From CAADGU01 sp964581605 (GTDB lineage Bacteria > Chloroflexota > Anaerolineae > Promineifilales > Promineifilaceae): a stretch of 36,356 nt of DNA. A model generated the notes under the pieces. That model ran no database searches and was not told where the DNA came from. It worked only from the letters and a program-made list of their open reading frames with translations. The stretch covers positions 1-36,356 of the forward strand of contig CAZOPF010000055.1 in the NCBI GenBank assembly GCA_964581605.1, read 5' to 3'. The stretch's first letter is position 1; the number at the start of each line of letters is the position of its first letter. The position numbers and the translations under genes are program-made. Below, piece by piece: positions 29,474 to 36,356 of the stretch.

Positions 29474-31309
29474 ATGAGTCAGATAACGTTGCTCAAAATT
29501 TATTTACGGCCGTACCGCTCCCACCTCATCATCTTAACCATCCTGCTGTTGGGCAGCATTGGGCTGCAATTATTTGCGCCGCAAATCATTCGCCGCTTTT
29601 TGGATGCCGCGCAAAGCGGAGCCGCCACCCAGCTATTGGTGATGATGGGGCTGGGTTTCCTGGCTGTGGTCATCATTGAAAAAATGATCACCCTGGCCTC
29701 CACGTATGTGGGCGCAGACCTGGGCTGGGCGGCGACCAACAATCTGCGGGCTGACCTGACCGAACATTGTATGCGCCTGGACATGGGTTTTCACAAGCTG
29801 AAAACGCCCGGTGAACTGATTGAGCGCATTGACGGCGACGTGAGCCATCTGGCCGAATACTTCTCCGAACTGGTGGTGCAGGTCTTTGCCAGCGCCTTGC
29901 TGCTGGCGGGCATCCTCCTCATCCTGTTCCGCGAGGATTGGCGCTTTGGGCTGATTGGCCTGGTGTATGCCGTCTGTACGGTGGGGCTGCTGCGCCTCAT
30001 CCATACGCCCAGCACCCGCATCTGGGGTGGCATCAGCCGGGGTTACGCCGATTTACACGGCTATGTGGAAGAGCGCATTGGCGGCACGGAAGATATTCGC
30101 GCTAACGGCGGCGAACAATATGTGCTGAATGGGCTGTATCCCAAAATGGCGTTGGTGAATGACAAACGGGTCAAGGCGCATCTGTGGGGCGGCGTGACTT
30201 TCCATTCCAGCCTCTTGCTGTATGTGGCTGTGTGGGTGTTTACGTTGGGGCTGTCCGGGACACTGTATCTTCAGGGGCAGATAAGCATTGGCACGATGGT
30301 GATGCTGGTTTCCTACATTGCCCTGATGGAGACGCCGATCACGTACATCCGGCGGCAGGCGGGCAATTTGCAGAAGGCGGTGGCCAGCATCGGCCGTATC
30401 AATGAATTCCTGCAATTGGAACCGGAAGTGAAGGAACGGGTCACGGCCGTGCTGCCTTCTGCTGCCCTCTCTGTTCAGTTTGATGGGGTCTCGTTCGCCT
30501 ATAAAGACCGGCAGGTGGCAAGTGGCATGTTGCAAGTGGCAAGTGACGAATCTCCAATCTCCAATCTCCAACCTCCTAATCTCCCACTCTCCCAATCTCA
30601 AACCGTCCTCCAAAACATCTCTTTCCAGCTAGAACCCGGCAAAATTCTGGGGCTGTTGGGGCGGACGGGCAGCGGCAAGACGACGCTGACGCGGCTGTTG
30701 TTTCGGCTGTATGACGTGGACGAAGGGGCGATTTTGTTGGGTGGGATAGATGTGCGTTCGGTGGGGCTATCTGACCTGCGTGGGCACATTGGCATGGTGA
30801 CGCAGGAGGTACAGTTGTTTGAGGCCACCGTGCGCGACAATCTGACCCTGTTCCGCAACTATGACCCCGCTGCCCGGCCCATCAGCGACGCCCAAATCAT
30901 TGAAGCGATCCAGACATTGGGGCTGGAGAGCTGGTTCCGCGATTTGCCCGACGGGTTGGACACGATGTTGAAATCAGGCGGGCAAGGGTTGTCGGCCGGG
31001 GAAGCGCAGCTCTTGGCCTTTACCCGCGTCTTTTTGCGTAACCCGCGCCTGATCATTCTGGACGAGGCGTCTTCACGGCTGGACCCGGCCACGGAACAAC
31101 TTTTGGAACGGGCCATTGACCGGCTGCTGCACGGCCGTACCGCCATTATCATCGCCCACCGCCTGCGTACCGTGCAACGCGCCGACGACATACTGATATT
31201 GGAACACGGCCGTGTCGTTGAACACGGCGAACGCATCTTATTAGCCAACGATCTCCATTCTCGTTTTTATGGATTACTCAAGACGGGGCTGGAAGAAGTG
31301 CTTGTTTGA
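29474..31309 (+). CDS. ABC exporter half-transporter 1 (canonical catalytic Glu, degenerate signature)
   Basis: A 611-residue TMD-NBD exporter. Six helices span ~15-300. The NBD has Walker A GRTGSGKTT (~396), Q-loop MVTQEVQLFE, signature LSAGEAQ (degenerate; LSGGQ expected), Walker B LIILDEASSRLD with an intact catalytic Glu, and H-loop IIIAHR. Residues ~346-376, between the A-loop strand VSFAYKDRQ and TVLQNISF, are a foreign-looking Ser/Asn/Leu/Pro/Gln segment encoded by micro-repeats (30511-30602). It pairs with the next gene as a heterodimer: its ATP site plus the partner's LSGGQ makes the competent site. The substrate is unknown; the family suggests drug or lipid export. Confidence 0.92.
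   Translation: MSQITLLKIYLRPYRSHLIILTILLLGSIGLQLFAPQIIRRFLDAAQSGAATQLLVMMGLGFLAVVIIEKMITLASTYVGADLGWAATNNLRADLTEHCMRLDMGFHKLKTPGELIERIDGDVSHLAEYFSELVVQVFASALLLAGILLILFREDWRFGLIGLVYAVCTVGLLRLIHTPSTRIWGGISRGYADLHGYVEERIGGTEDIRANGGEQYVLNGLYPKMALVNDKRVKAHLWGGVTFHSSLLLYVAVWVFTLGLSGTLYLQGQISIGTMVMLVSYIALMETPITYIRRQAGNLQKAVASIGRINEFLQLEPEVKERVTAVLPSAALSVQFDGVSFAYKDRQVASGMLQVASDESPISNLQPPNLPLSQSQTVLQNISFQLEPGKILGLLGRTGSGKTTLTRLLFRLYDVDEGAILLGGIDVRSVGLSDLRGHIGMVTQEVQLFEATVRDNLTLFRNYDPAARPISDAQIIEAIQTLGLESWFRDLPDGLDTMLKSGGQGLSAGEAQLLAFTRVFLRNPRLIILDEASSRLDPATEQLLERAIDRLLHGRTAIIIAHRLRTVQRADDILILEHGRVVEHGERILLANDLHSRFYGLLKTGLEEVLV
30511..30602. repeat. In-frame micro-repeat insert inside ABC exporter gene 1
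   Basis: GGCAAGTGGCA-type units (30511-30545) are followed by AATCTCC units (30546-30602), two families seen elsewhere only between genes (19104-19178 and 23985-24036). The frame stays open and adds about 30 residues to the ATPase domain. Confidence 0.88.
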
Positions 31310-31388
31310 AATTATGAATTAGGAATTATGAATTATGAAATGGGGGCGTTCTTCATAATTCATAATTCATAATTCATAATTCATAATT
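31310..31388. repeat. AATTATGA micro-repeat palindrome between the exporter genes
   Basis: Starts directly after the TGA stop of exporter 1. AATTATGAATTATGAA meets a GGGGGCG centre and then five TCATAAT units. Same family as 952-1019. No terminator T-run, so read-through to exporter 2 is expected. Confidence 0.9.
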
Positions 31389-31396
31389 ACCATCTT

Positions 31397-33400
31397 ATGT
31401 CTACTCAAACCCTCTCAATTAAATCTGGCACCTGGGCGCTCATTCGTTTCCGTCCGGGCTGGTTTTTGCTGAATCTCGTTTTTGTGTCGCTGTTCATTGT
31501 GACGCGGCTGATTCCGGGCTGGCTGGAAAAGCAGTATTATGACGGGCTGACCGGCGCGGTGAACCTGCCGGTTTCCCTCTATGTCGTACTGGCTCTCATT
31601 GTGTTGGTAGAAGTGGGGCGCACGGCCGTGAACCTGCTCGGCGAATGGGGCAGCGAACGGGTGCGCACGGCCGCCCAATCGTTGATGCGCCTGAACCTGG
31701 TGCAAAACATCCTGCGCAAACCGGGCGCGCAGCCCTTGCCCGTGCCCACTGGCGATGTGATTAACCGGATGGATGATGACCTGGCCGATTTTGCCGACTT
31801 TCCCACCTGGATACCTGAAGTTTTGGGGCATGCCTTGTTTGCCCTGTTTGCCCTGGTGATCATGTTTCAAATCGCTCCGGCCATTACCCTGATCGCGCTA
31901 ATACCTCTGGTGGGCGTCTTTTTCCTGACGCGCTGGGCGTGGAATCACTTCTTGCGGTTGGTGCGCATTACCCGCGTCAGCGACAGCCGGGTGACGGCGT
32001 TTCTGGGGGAGACGTTTGGGGCGATTCAGGCGATGAAGGTGGCGGATGCGGAAACGGCCGTGACCCACTACTTCCGCACCCTCAACGAAGAGCGGCGGCA
32101 GGCCAACGTCCGTTTTGGCCTCTTCTGGCAAATCTTCCATGCCACCACCGACAATATGGGGGATGTGGCCGTGGCGGTGATGGTGGTACTGGCGGGTATC
32201 GCCATGTCGCAAGGCAGCTTTACCGTCGGCGACTTTGTGTTGTTTAGCAGTTACCTTTTTTTCATCTCCCGCTTCCCGGCCACGATTGGCAGCTACATTT
32301 CCGAGGTCGCGCAGCAGCGGGTGGTGCTGGATCGGATGCAGGAGATTACGCCCTATGCCGCGCCGGAACTGTTGGTGACGCATGGGGAGATTTATGAGCG
32401 GAGAGGCGGAGGAGCGGAGGAGCGGAGGAGCAGAGGAGTGCCGGAGATTCATGTGGTGCGGGGCACGGCCGTTGAGCAACTGGAATTGCTGGAAGTGCGC
32501 GGGTTGAGTTACCGGTATCCCGTTAGCAGTGAGCAGTTAGCAGTGAGCGGTGAGCGGTTGGCAGTGAGCGGTGAGCGGTTGGCAGTGAGCGGTGAGCGGT
32601 TGGCAGGTAGCAGTGAAGAATCTCCAATCTCCAATCTCCAATCTCTCAATCTCCCAATCTCCCAATCTCAAACCGGCCTCACAGACATCTCCTTCGCCCT
32701 GCCCCGCGGCAGCTTCACCGTCATTACCGGGCGGATTGGGGCGGGTAAGACGACGCTGCTGCGGGTGTTGTTGGGGTTGCTGGACAGGGATGGCGGCGAG
32801 ATTTGGTGGAACGGCCGTCTCGTTGACAACCCTGCCGCCTTTTTCGTGCCACCCCGTTCCGCTTACACGCCGCAAATCCCGCGCCTGTTCAGCGAACGGC
32901 TGCGGGACAATATCCTGCTCGGCCTGCCGGAAGAGGAGGTGGATTTGGCGGGGGCGGTGGACACGGCCGTGCTCACCCCGGACATCGCTACGTTAGAAAA
33001 TGGGCTGGACACGGTCGTCGGGCCACGTGGGGTACGACTCTCCGGTGGGCAGGTGCAGCGGGCCGCCGCCGCCCGCATGTTGGTGCGCCAACCGCAACTA
33101 CTGGTCTTCGACGACCTCTCCAGCGCGTTAGACGTGGAAACGGAGCGGCAGTTGTGGGACAACCTGTTGGAGAGCAGGGGAGAAGAGGAGCAGGGGAGCG
33201 GAGGAGATTTCTCCTCTGCTCCACCGCTCCACCGCTCCTCTGCCACTTTTCTGGTGGTTTCCCACCGCCGCCTGGCGTTGCAGCGGGCGGATCAGATTGT
33301 TGTGCTGGCGGACGGCCGTATCGCCGCTCAGGGCACCTTGAATGAACTGCTGCTCACCTCGCCGGAGATGCAGCGTTTGTGGCAGGGAGAGGTGGAGTAG
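31397..33400 (+). CDS. ABC exporter half-transporter 2 (canonical signature, degenerate Walker B)
   Basis: A 667-residue TMD-NBD protein, longer than its family (~580-600) because of three micro-repeat inserts. These lie at residues ~334-348 (Glu/Arg-rich, in the TMD-NBD linker), ~375-427 (four copies of an AVSGERL-type unit plus SPISNLQSLNLPISQSQ) and ~592-615 (before the H-loop). Walker A GRIGAGKTT, signature LSGGQVQR and H-loop VVSHRR are normal, but Walker B is LLVFDDLSSALD, with Asp replacing the catalytic Glu. This complements exporter 1 (LSAGE, Glu present), the pattern of asymmetric heterodimers such as BmrCD, LmrCD and TM287/288. Confidence 0.92.
   Translation: MSTQTLSIKSGTWALIRFRPGWFLLNLVFVSLFIVTRLIPGWLEKQYYDGLTGAVNLPVSLYVVLALIVLVEVGRTAVNLLGEWGSERVRTAAQSLMRLNLVQNILRKPGAQPLPVPTGDVINRMDDDLADFADFPTWIPEVLGHALFALFALVIMFQIAPAITLIALIPLVGVFFLTRWAWNHFLRLVRITRVSDSRVTAFLGETFGAIQAMKVADAETAVTHYFRTLNEERRQANVRFGLFWQIFHATTDNMGDVAVAVMVVLAGIAMSQGSFTVGDFVLFSSYLFFISRFPATIGSYISEVAQQRVVLDRMQEITPYAAPELLVTHGEIYERRGGGAEERRSRGVPEIHVVRGTAVEQLELLEVRGLSYRYPVSSEQLAVSGERLAVSGERLAVSGERLAGSSEESPISNLQSLNLPISQSQTGLTDISFALPRGSFTVITGRIGAGKTTLLRVLLGLLDRDGGEIWWNGRLVDNPAAFFVPPRSAYTPQIPRLFSERLRDNILLGLPEEEVDLAGAVDTAVLTPDIATLENGLDTVVGPRGVRLSGGQVQRAAAARMLVRQPQLLVFDDLSSALDVETERQLWDNLLESRGEEEQGSGGDFSSAPPLHRSSATFLVVSHRRLALQRADQIVVLADGRIAAQGTLNELLLTSPEMQRLWQGEVE
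32520..32681. repeat. In-frame micro-repeat insert inside ABC exporter gene 2
   Basis: GCAGTGAGCGGT units (32520-32600) are followed by AATCTCC units (32615-32681). The insert sits between YRYP and the GLTDISF strand, the same place as the insert in exporter 1, and its second half is nearly identical to that one. Confidence 0.9.
33171..33243. repeat. In-frame GAGGAGCGG / CCGCTCC palindrome near the 3' end of exporter gene 2
   Basis: GGGGAGAAGAGGAGC-type units pair with CTCCTCTGCTCCACCGCTCC. The same family is present at 32397-32440 in the same gene. It encodes a Gly/Glu then Ser/Pro loop (about 24 residues) between the D-loop helix and the H-loop strand. Confidence 0.88.
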
Positions 33401-33415
33401 TGAACTTACTGAACT

Positions 33416-33482
33416 TACCACAGAGGCACGGAGACACAGAGTATCTTAGCCAGGATAACTCTGCGCCTCTGTGTCTCTGTGT
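33416..33482. repeat. CACAGAG palindrome between exporters 2 and 3
   Basis: CACAGAGGCACGGAGACAC (from 33418) is complemented, with offsets, by ACTCTGCGCCTCTGTGTCTC (from 33458). No T-run follows. Confidence 0.85.
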
Positions 33483-33508
33483 TGATGCTTTCAACAGACT
33501 GAACCGTT

Positions 33509-34826
33509 ATGGACAAGATTATGGATTATGAACTGACATCGGAACGACCGTTTTGGAAACAAAACAACCGTCGCCCTTTCAACTTTTTGAATCCGCGCCA
33601 GCGCAAGTTTCTGTCTTATTATCGGCCGTATGGGCGTCTGTTCGCGGCGGATATGGTCTGCGCGTTGGTGGTGTCGGCCACCACCCTGCTCATCCCCTTG
33701 TGTATCAGCTACATCACCCGAAATGTCTTGGCCGAACAGTCGCCGGACACGCTCCGCCAAATCTACGGTATGGGCGTGGTGATGCTGGCCTTGATCGCCA
33801 TTCACACGGTCAGCAACATGTTTGTGGCCTACCAGGGGCATATGATGGGGGCGATGATGGAGCGGGATATGCGCCAGGAGTTGTTTGACCATTATCAAAA
33901 GCTCTCCTTTGCCTTTTACGACGAGCAAAAAGTGGGGCAGTTGATGACCCGCCTGACCAATGACTCCTTTGATCTGGCCGAGCTGTTTCATCATGGGCCG
34001 GAGGATATTGTCATCTCCTTTTTGAACTTCGTGGGCGCGTTTGCCATTTTGTTTGTGATTGATGCCCGGCTGGCACTGCTCATTTTCCTCTTTTTGCCCA
34101 TCTTGGCCGTGTATTCCTACCACTTCAACAAGAAGATGAAGACGGCGCTGCGCCGCAGCCACGACCGGATCGGCGATATTAACGCCCAGGTGGAGGATTC
34201 GCTGGCGGGCATTCGGGTGGTGCAGTCGTTTACCAATGAGGCGGTGGAAAGGGGGAAGTTTGGCGCGGAAAACGGCCGTTTCCTGGACAGCCGCCGCGAT
34301 AGTTACCGTAGTGAAACCTATTTCTACGAAGGGCTGATCGCCTTCACCCAACTAATGACGGTAGCGGTGGTTGTTTTTGGCGGCATCAGCATTGTACACG
34401 GTTTATTGGATTTGCCCGACCTGATCACCTTTTTGCTGTGTGTGGCCATTCTCATCGAACCCATTCGCCGCTACGGGAATTTCACCCGGCTCTATCAGGA
34501 GGGGCTTGCCGGTTTTGCCCGGTTTATGGAGGTGTTGGAGGTAAAGCCGGACATTCAGGACGCAGCCAACACCGTTGAACTGGCACAGGTAGAAGGAAAT
34601 ATCACATTCCGCGATGTCAGATTTAAGTATAAAGACGGCTATGGCTACGTTTTCAAGAACCTGTCACTGGAGATAAAAGCCGGGGAATATGTAGCCCTGG
34701 TCGGGTCATCCGGCATCGGCAAAACGACATTGTGTTCACTCATTCCCCGTTTTTATGAGGTCAGCGGCGGGGAGGTGCTGTTGGACGGCCGTGACATCCG
34801 CGACATTCAACTGGCTTCCCTGCGCC
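33509..34826 (+). CDS. ABC exporter 3, N-terminal part (TMD and start of NBD)
   Basis: 439 residues before the gap. It is a full MsbA/Sav1866-like half-transporter: six helices, then coupling and lever segments (FYDEQKVGQLMTRLTND, HDRIGDINAQVEDSLAGIRVVQSF). The NBD begins ITFRDVRFKYKDGYGYVFKN with Walker A GSSGIGKTT and DGRDIRDIQLASLR. No micro-repeat insert interrupts its A-loop region, unlike exporters 1 and 2. The ATG at 33509 lacks a clear ribosome-binding site; ATG 33521 is an alternative. Co-transcription with the exporters upstream is likely. Confidence 0.92.
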
Positions 34827-34926
34827 NNNNNNNNNNNNNNNNNNNNNNNNNNNNNNNNNNNNNNNNNNNNNNNNNNNNNNNNNNNNNNNNNNNNNNNNNN
34901 NNNNNNNNNNNNNNNNNNNNNNNNNN
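34827..34926. other. Assembly gap (100 N) within ABC exporter 3
   Basis: Exactly 100 N. By comparison with the family, about 130 residues (roughly 400 bp, covering Q-loop to H-loop) are missing, so the real gap is larger than written. Confidence 0.95.
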
Positions 34927-35037
34927 CGCATTGTGGTCTTGACAGACAATGGCATTACAGAACAAGGCACACACGAGGAGTTGATAGCTTTGGGTGGCGC
35001 TTACGCCAATCTGTACAACATGCAGTTGAGCATCTAA
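34927..35037 (+). CDS. ABC exporter 3, C-terminal end
   Basis: The last 36 residues: RIVVLTDNGITEQGTHEEL then IALGGAYANLYNMQLSI and a TAA stop. This is the standard end of an MsbA-type NBD, and the continuation of the gene at 33509. Its stop overlaps that of the convergent PemK/MazF gene by 4 bp. Confidence 0.9.
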   Translation, partial: RIVVLTDNGITEQGTHEELIALGGAYANLYNMQLSI

Positions 35038-35372
35038 ACCTGGAGAAGATGGTCGCTCAACTTCTTAAGCAGCCGCTTATGTCGTTCTGGAGAAATGGAC
35101 CCAATGCTCCTTATCAGTTTATTATTGGGGATCACGGCTAAGAAACCAAGCCGAACGAGTGAATCGGTTACCAACCCGCTAGAAGCAAAATCTCTAGCCT
35201 GGTGGGCAATGATTTCGTCGAAATCAGGCACCCTTTGGTGCAGTTGGGTGCTGATGCCACAAACGAGCGCATCATTAAAAGGTGGCATTACCCGTAGAAA
35301 AAGAGCAGGACGATTTTTGATTTGTCCATCAGCCTGCGGTAGTGGTGTAAGCACAATATCACCCTGCTTCAT
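35034..35372 (-). CDS. PemK/MazF-type toxin
   Basis: A 112-residue MazF/PemK-fold protein (MKQGDIVLTPLPQADGQIKNRPALFL, then GLVTDSLVRLGFLAVIP). MazF toxins are mRNA endoribonucleases. The conserved start of the fold and RPALFL are clear. It starts inside the upstream antitoxin gene (14-nt overlap) without its own ribosome-binding site, as expected for coupled toxin-antitoxin translation. It converges on ABC exporter 3. Confidence 0.85.
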   Translation of the reverse strand: MKQGDIVLTPLPQADGQIKNRPALFLRVMPPFNDALVCGISTQLHQRVPDFDEIIAHQARDFASSGLVTDSLVRLGFLAVIPNNKLIRSIGSISPERHKRLLKKLSDHLLQV

Positions 35373-35610
35373 AGGTTGGGTTTGGCTCCTTAATCAAAGC
35401 CAGCGGATATTCTGGTTCGTCCTCTCCATAAGCAAGGCTCAAGCCTTCAGCCGAGAGATTAAACCAGGCACTCTGTTCAGCATCAGGCTTCTTAATCACC
35501 GTTACCAGGAGATGGGTATTGGGCTGAAGCTCATAAGGTTCGTCCAGCAAGATCTGCTGACCATCAAAATGAGCACGCAAGATTATTGTTTCCATTTCTG
35601 CTTTGTTCAT
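35359..35610 (-). CDS. Putative cognate antitoxin
   Basis: An 83-residue protein. The N-terminal strand-rich part (TIILRAHFDGQQILLDEPYEL, LLVTVIKK) resembles small antitoxins of the DUF104/DUF2281 type. The C-terminus (LSAEGLSLAYGEDEPEY, KEPNPTYEAG) is the acidic, extended tail typical of toxin-binding segments. The ATG at 35610 has AAAGGAG about 11 nt upstream; ATG 35595 is possible. Antitoxin identity is inferred from size, order and the overlap with the PemK/MazF gene. Confidence 0.75.
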   Translation of the reverse strand: MNKAEMETIILRAHFDGQQILLDEPYELQPNTHLLVTVIKKPDAEQSAWFNLSAEGLSLAYGEDEPEYPLALIKEPNPTYEAG

Positions 35611-35648
35611 TTACGGACAAGCTCCTTTTGCTTGAGGCTATTATACAC

Positions 35649-36356
35649 ATGGAATCAACCAATTGGACACCTTATGCAGACGTGAATGAAATCCTGGCGG
35701 TGTTGTTCACGGCCGTGCCCGCCATCCTCGGCGACAACTTTGTGGGCCTGTACCTGGATGGTTCGCTGGCGAGTGGGGATTTTGACTATGAGACGAGTGA
35801 TCTTGATTTTGTGGTGGCTACGGCCGTACCCGTCACCCCGCCACAATTTGAGGAGTTGGTGAAGTTGCACGGCCGTATCGGTCACTCTACTTCCAAATGG
35901 GCTTTGGAACTCGAAGGGGCTTACATTCTGGTAGAGGCGCTGCGCCGGTATGACCCGGCCAATGCCACCCATCCCTACATTGATCGCGGCGATTGCCGTC
36001 TGCGCTGGGAACATCTGGCAATGGATTGGGTCATTCACCGCCACGTGCTGCAAACCGGCGGCATCACGTTGGCCGGGCCGCCCATTCAAACACTCGTTGA
36101 CCCGGTTTCGCCGGACGACCTGCGGCAGGCGGTCATCGGACTGTTCAATTTCTGGTGGGTGCCCATGACGAAGGAACCGGCGCAGCTAACCGAAGAGGGC
36201 TACCGCCGCTATGCCATTCAGACGATGTGCCGCATGTTGTACACTCTGCACACGGGCAACGTGGTCTCCAAAGCGGCAGCAGCATGTTGGGCGCTAGAAC
36301 ATCTGGAGACAGGCTGGCGGCCGTTAATTGAGTGGGCAATGGCACGGGCGAGGGCA
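35649..36356 (+). CDS. Aminoglycoside nucleotidyltransferase-like protein (3' end beyond the window)
   Basis: 236 residues are visible, open to the window edge. The N-terminal nucleotidyltransferase motif is LYLDGSLASGDFDYETSDLD, with the GS and DxD positions intact. The C-terminal helical part (FNFWWVPMTKEPAQLT, RRYAIQTMCRMLYTLHTGNVVSKAAAACWALEHL) matches the DUF4111 half of ANT(3'')/ANT(9)-type streptomycin/spectinomycin adenylyltransferases. Whether it modifies an antibiotic or another aminocyclitol is unknown. It diverges from the antitoxin gene by 38 bp. It has no good ribosome-binding site, but a TATTATACA box lies just before the ATG. Confidence 0.85.
   Translation, partial: MESTNWTPYADVNEILAVLFTAVPAILGDNFVGLYLDGSLASGDFDYETSDLDFVVATAVPVTPPQFEELVKLHGRIGHSTSKWALELEGAYILVEALRRYDPANATHPYIDRGDCRLRWEHLAMDWVIHRHVLQTGGITLAGPPIQTLVDPVSPDDLRQAVIGLFNFWWVPMTKEPAQLTEEGYRRYAIQTMCRMLYTLHTGNVVSKAAAACWALEHLETGWRPLIEWAMARARA

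Noticed and set aside
434..33482. Treating all micro-repeat palindromes as intrinsic terminators
   Set aside because: Most lack a U-run, several lie between genes that look co-transcribed, and some are inside coding sequence.

Overview
The window is a scaffold piece with four 100-N gaps (7153-7252, 16669-16768, 26627-26726, 34827-34926), probably from a Chloroflexota bacterium (Anaerolineae/Caldilineae-like). That placement rests on gene style: an extracellular contractile injection system, a bacterial RIO kinase, the overall GC content and the abundant intergenic palindromes. I could not run a phylogeny. The octamer palindrome ACGGCCGT occurs about once per 500 bp (roughly 70 by manual tally), like the HIP1 octamer of cyanobacteria.

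Layout. 1-6.8 kb: the upstream end of an extracellular contractile injection system (eCIS) operon on the minus strand. In transcription order it has a small conserved protein, an AAA+ ATPase with a degenerate first P-loop, a DUF4157 'eCIS core' protein, a DUF4255 cap-type protein, sheath, tube and a small tail-assembly protein. Spike and baseplate genes would lie beyond position 1. 6.8-7.5 kb: a 60-bp tandem array between two identical ~77-bp repeats. 7.5-13.1 kb: a threonine-dehydrogenase-like SDR, then an AI-2E-family transporter / TPR membrane protein / rhomboid protease operon, and a histidine kinase with a cyclic-nucleotide-binding fold. 13.2-17.8 kb (minus): a tightly packed run with a HAD hydrolase, a MazG-like protein, a gap-truncated K+ channel, a PECR-like enoyl-CoA reductase, a MntA/HepT pair and a TPP-dependent lyase/synthase. 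18.2-24.6 kb: CDF metal transporter, radical SAM protein, YcaQ-type glycosylase, DMT transporter, recA with two LexA-like boxes, and plsY. 25.1-28.0 kb: a MacB-type ABC ATPase that stops right after its H-loop, joined to a permease without its N-terminus. 28.0-36.4 kb: a 24-codon leader peptide with three tandem terminators, a RIO kinase, a heterodimeric ABC exporter pair with complementary degenerate ATP sites, a third ABC exporter, a PemK/MazF toxin-antitoxin pair and an ANT-like nucleotidyltransferase.

The most interesting signals are three. First, a candidate ribosome-mediated attenuator (leader ORF, 10-bp antiterminator pairing, three terminators sharing one 3' arm) precedes the RIO kinase/ABC exporter operon. 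The arrangement resembles the bmrB-bmrCD system of Bacillus subtilis, but here a RIO kinase is the first structural gene. Second, palindromes built from 7-12 nt tandem micro-repeats often begin at a stop codon. The same micro-repeat families have entered two exporter genes in frame, at the same place in both ATPase domains. Third, the ACGGCCGT octamer saturates the window.
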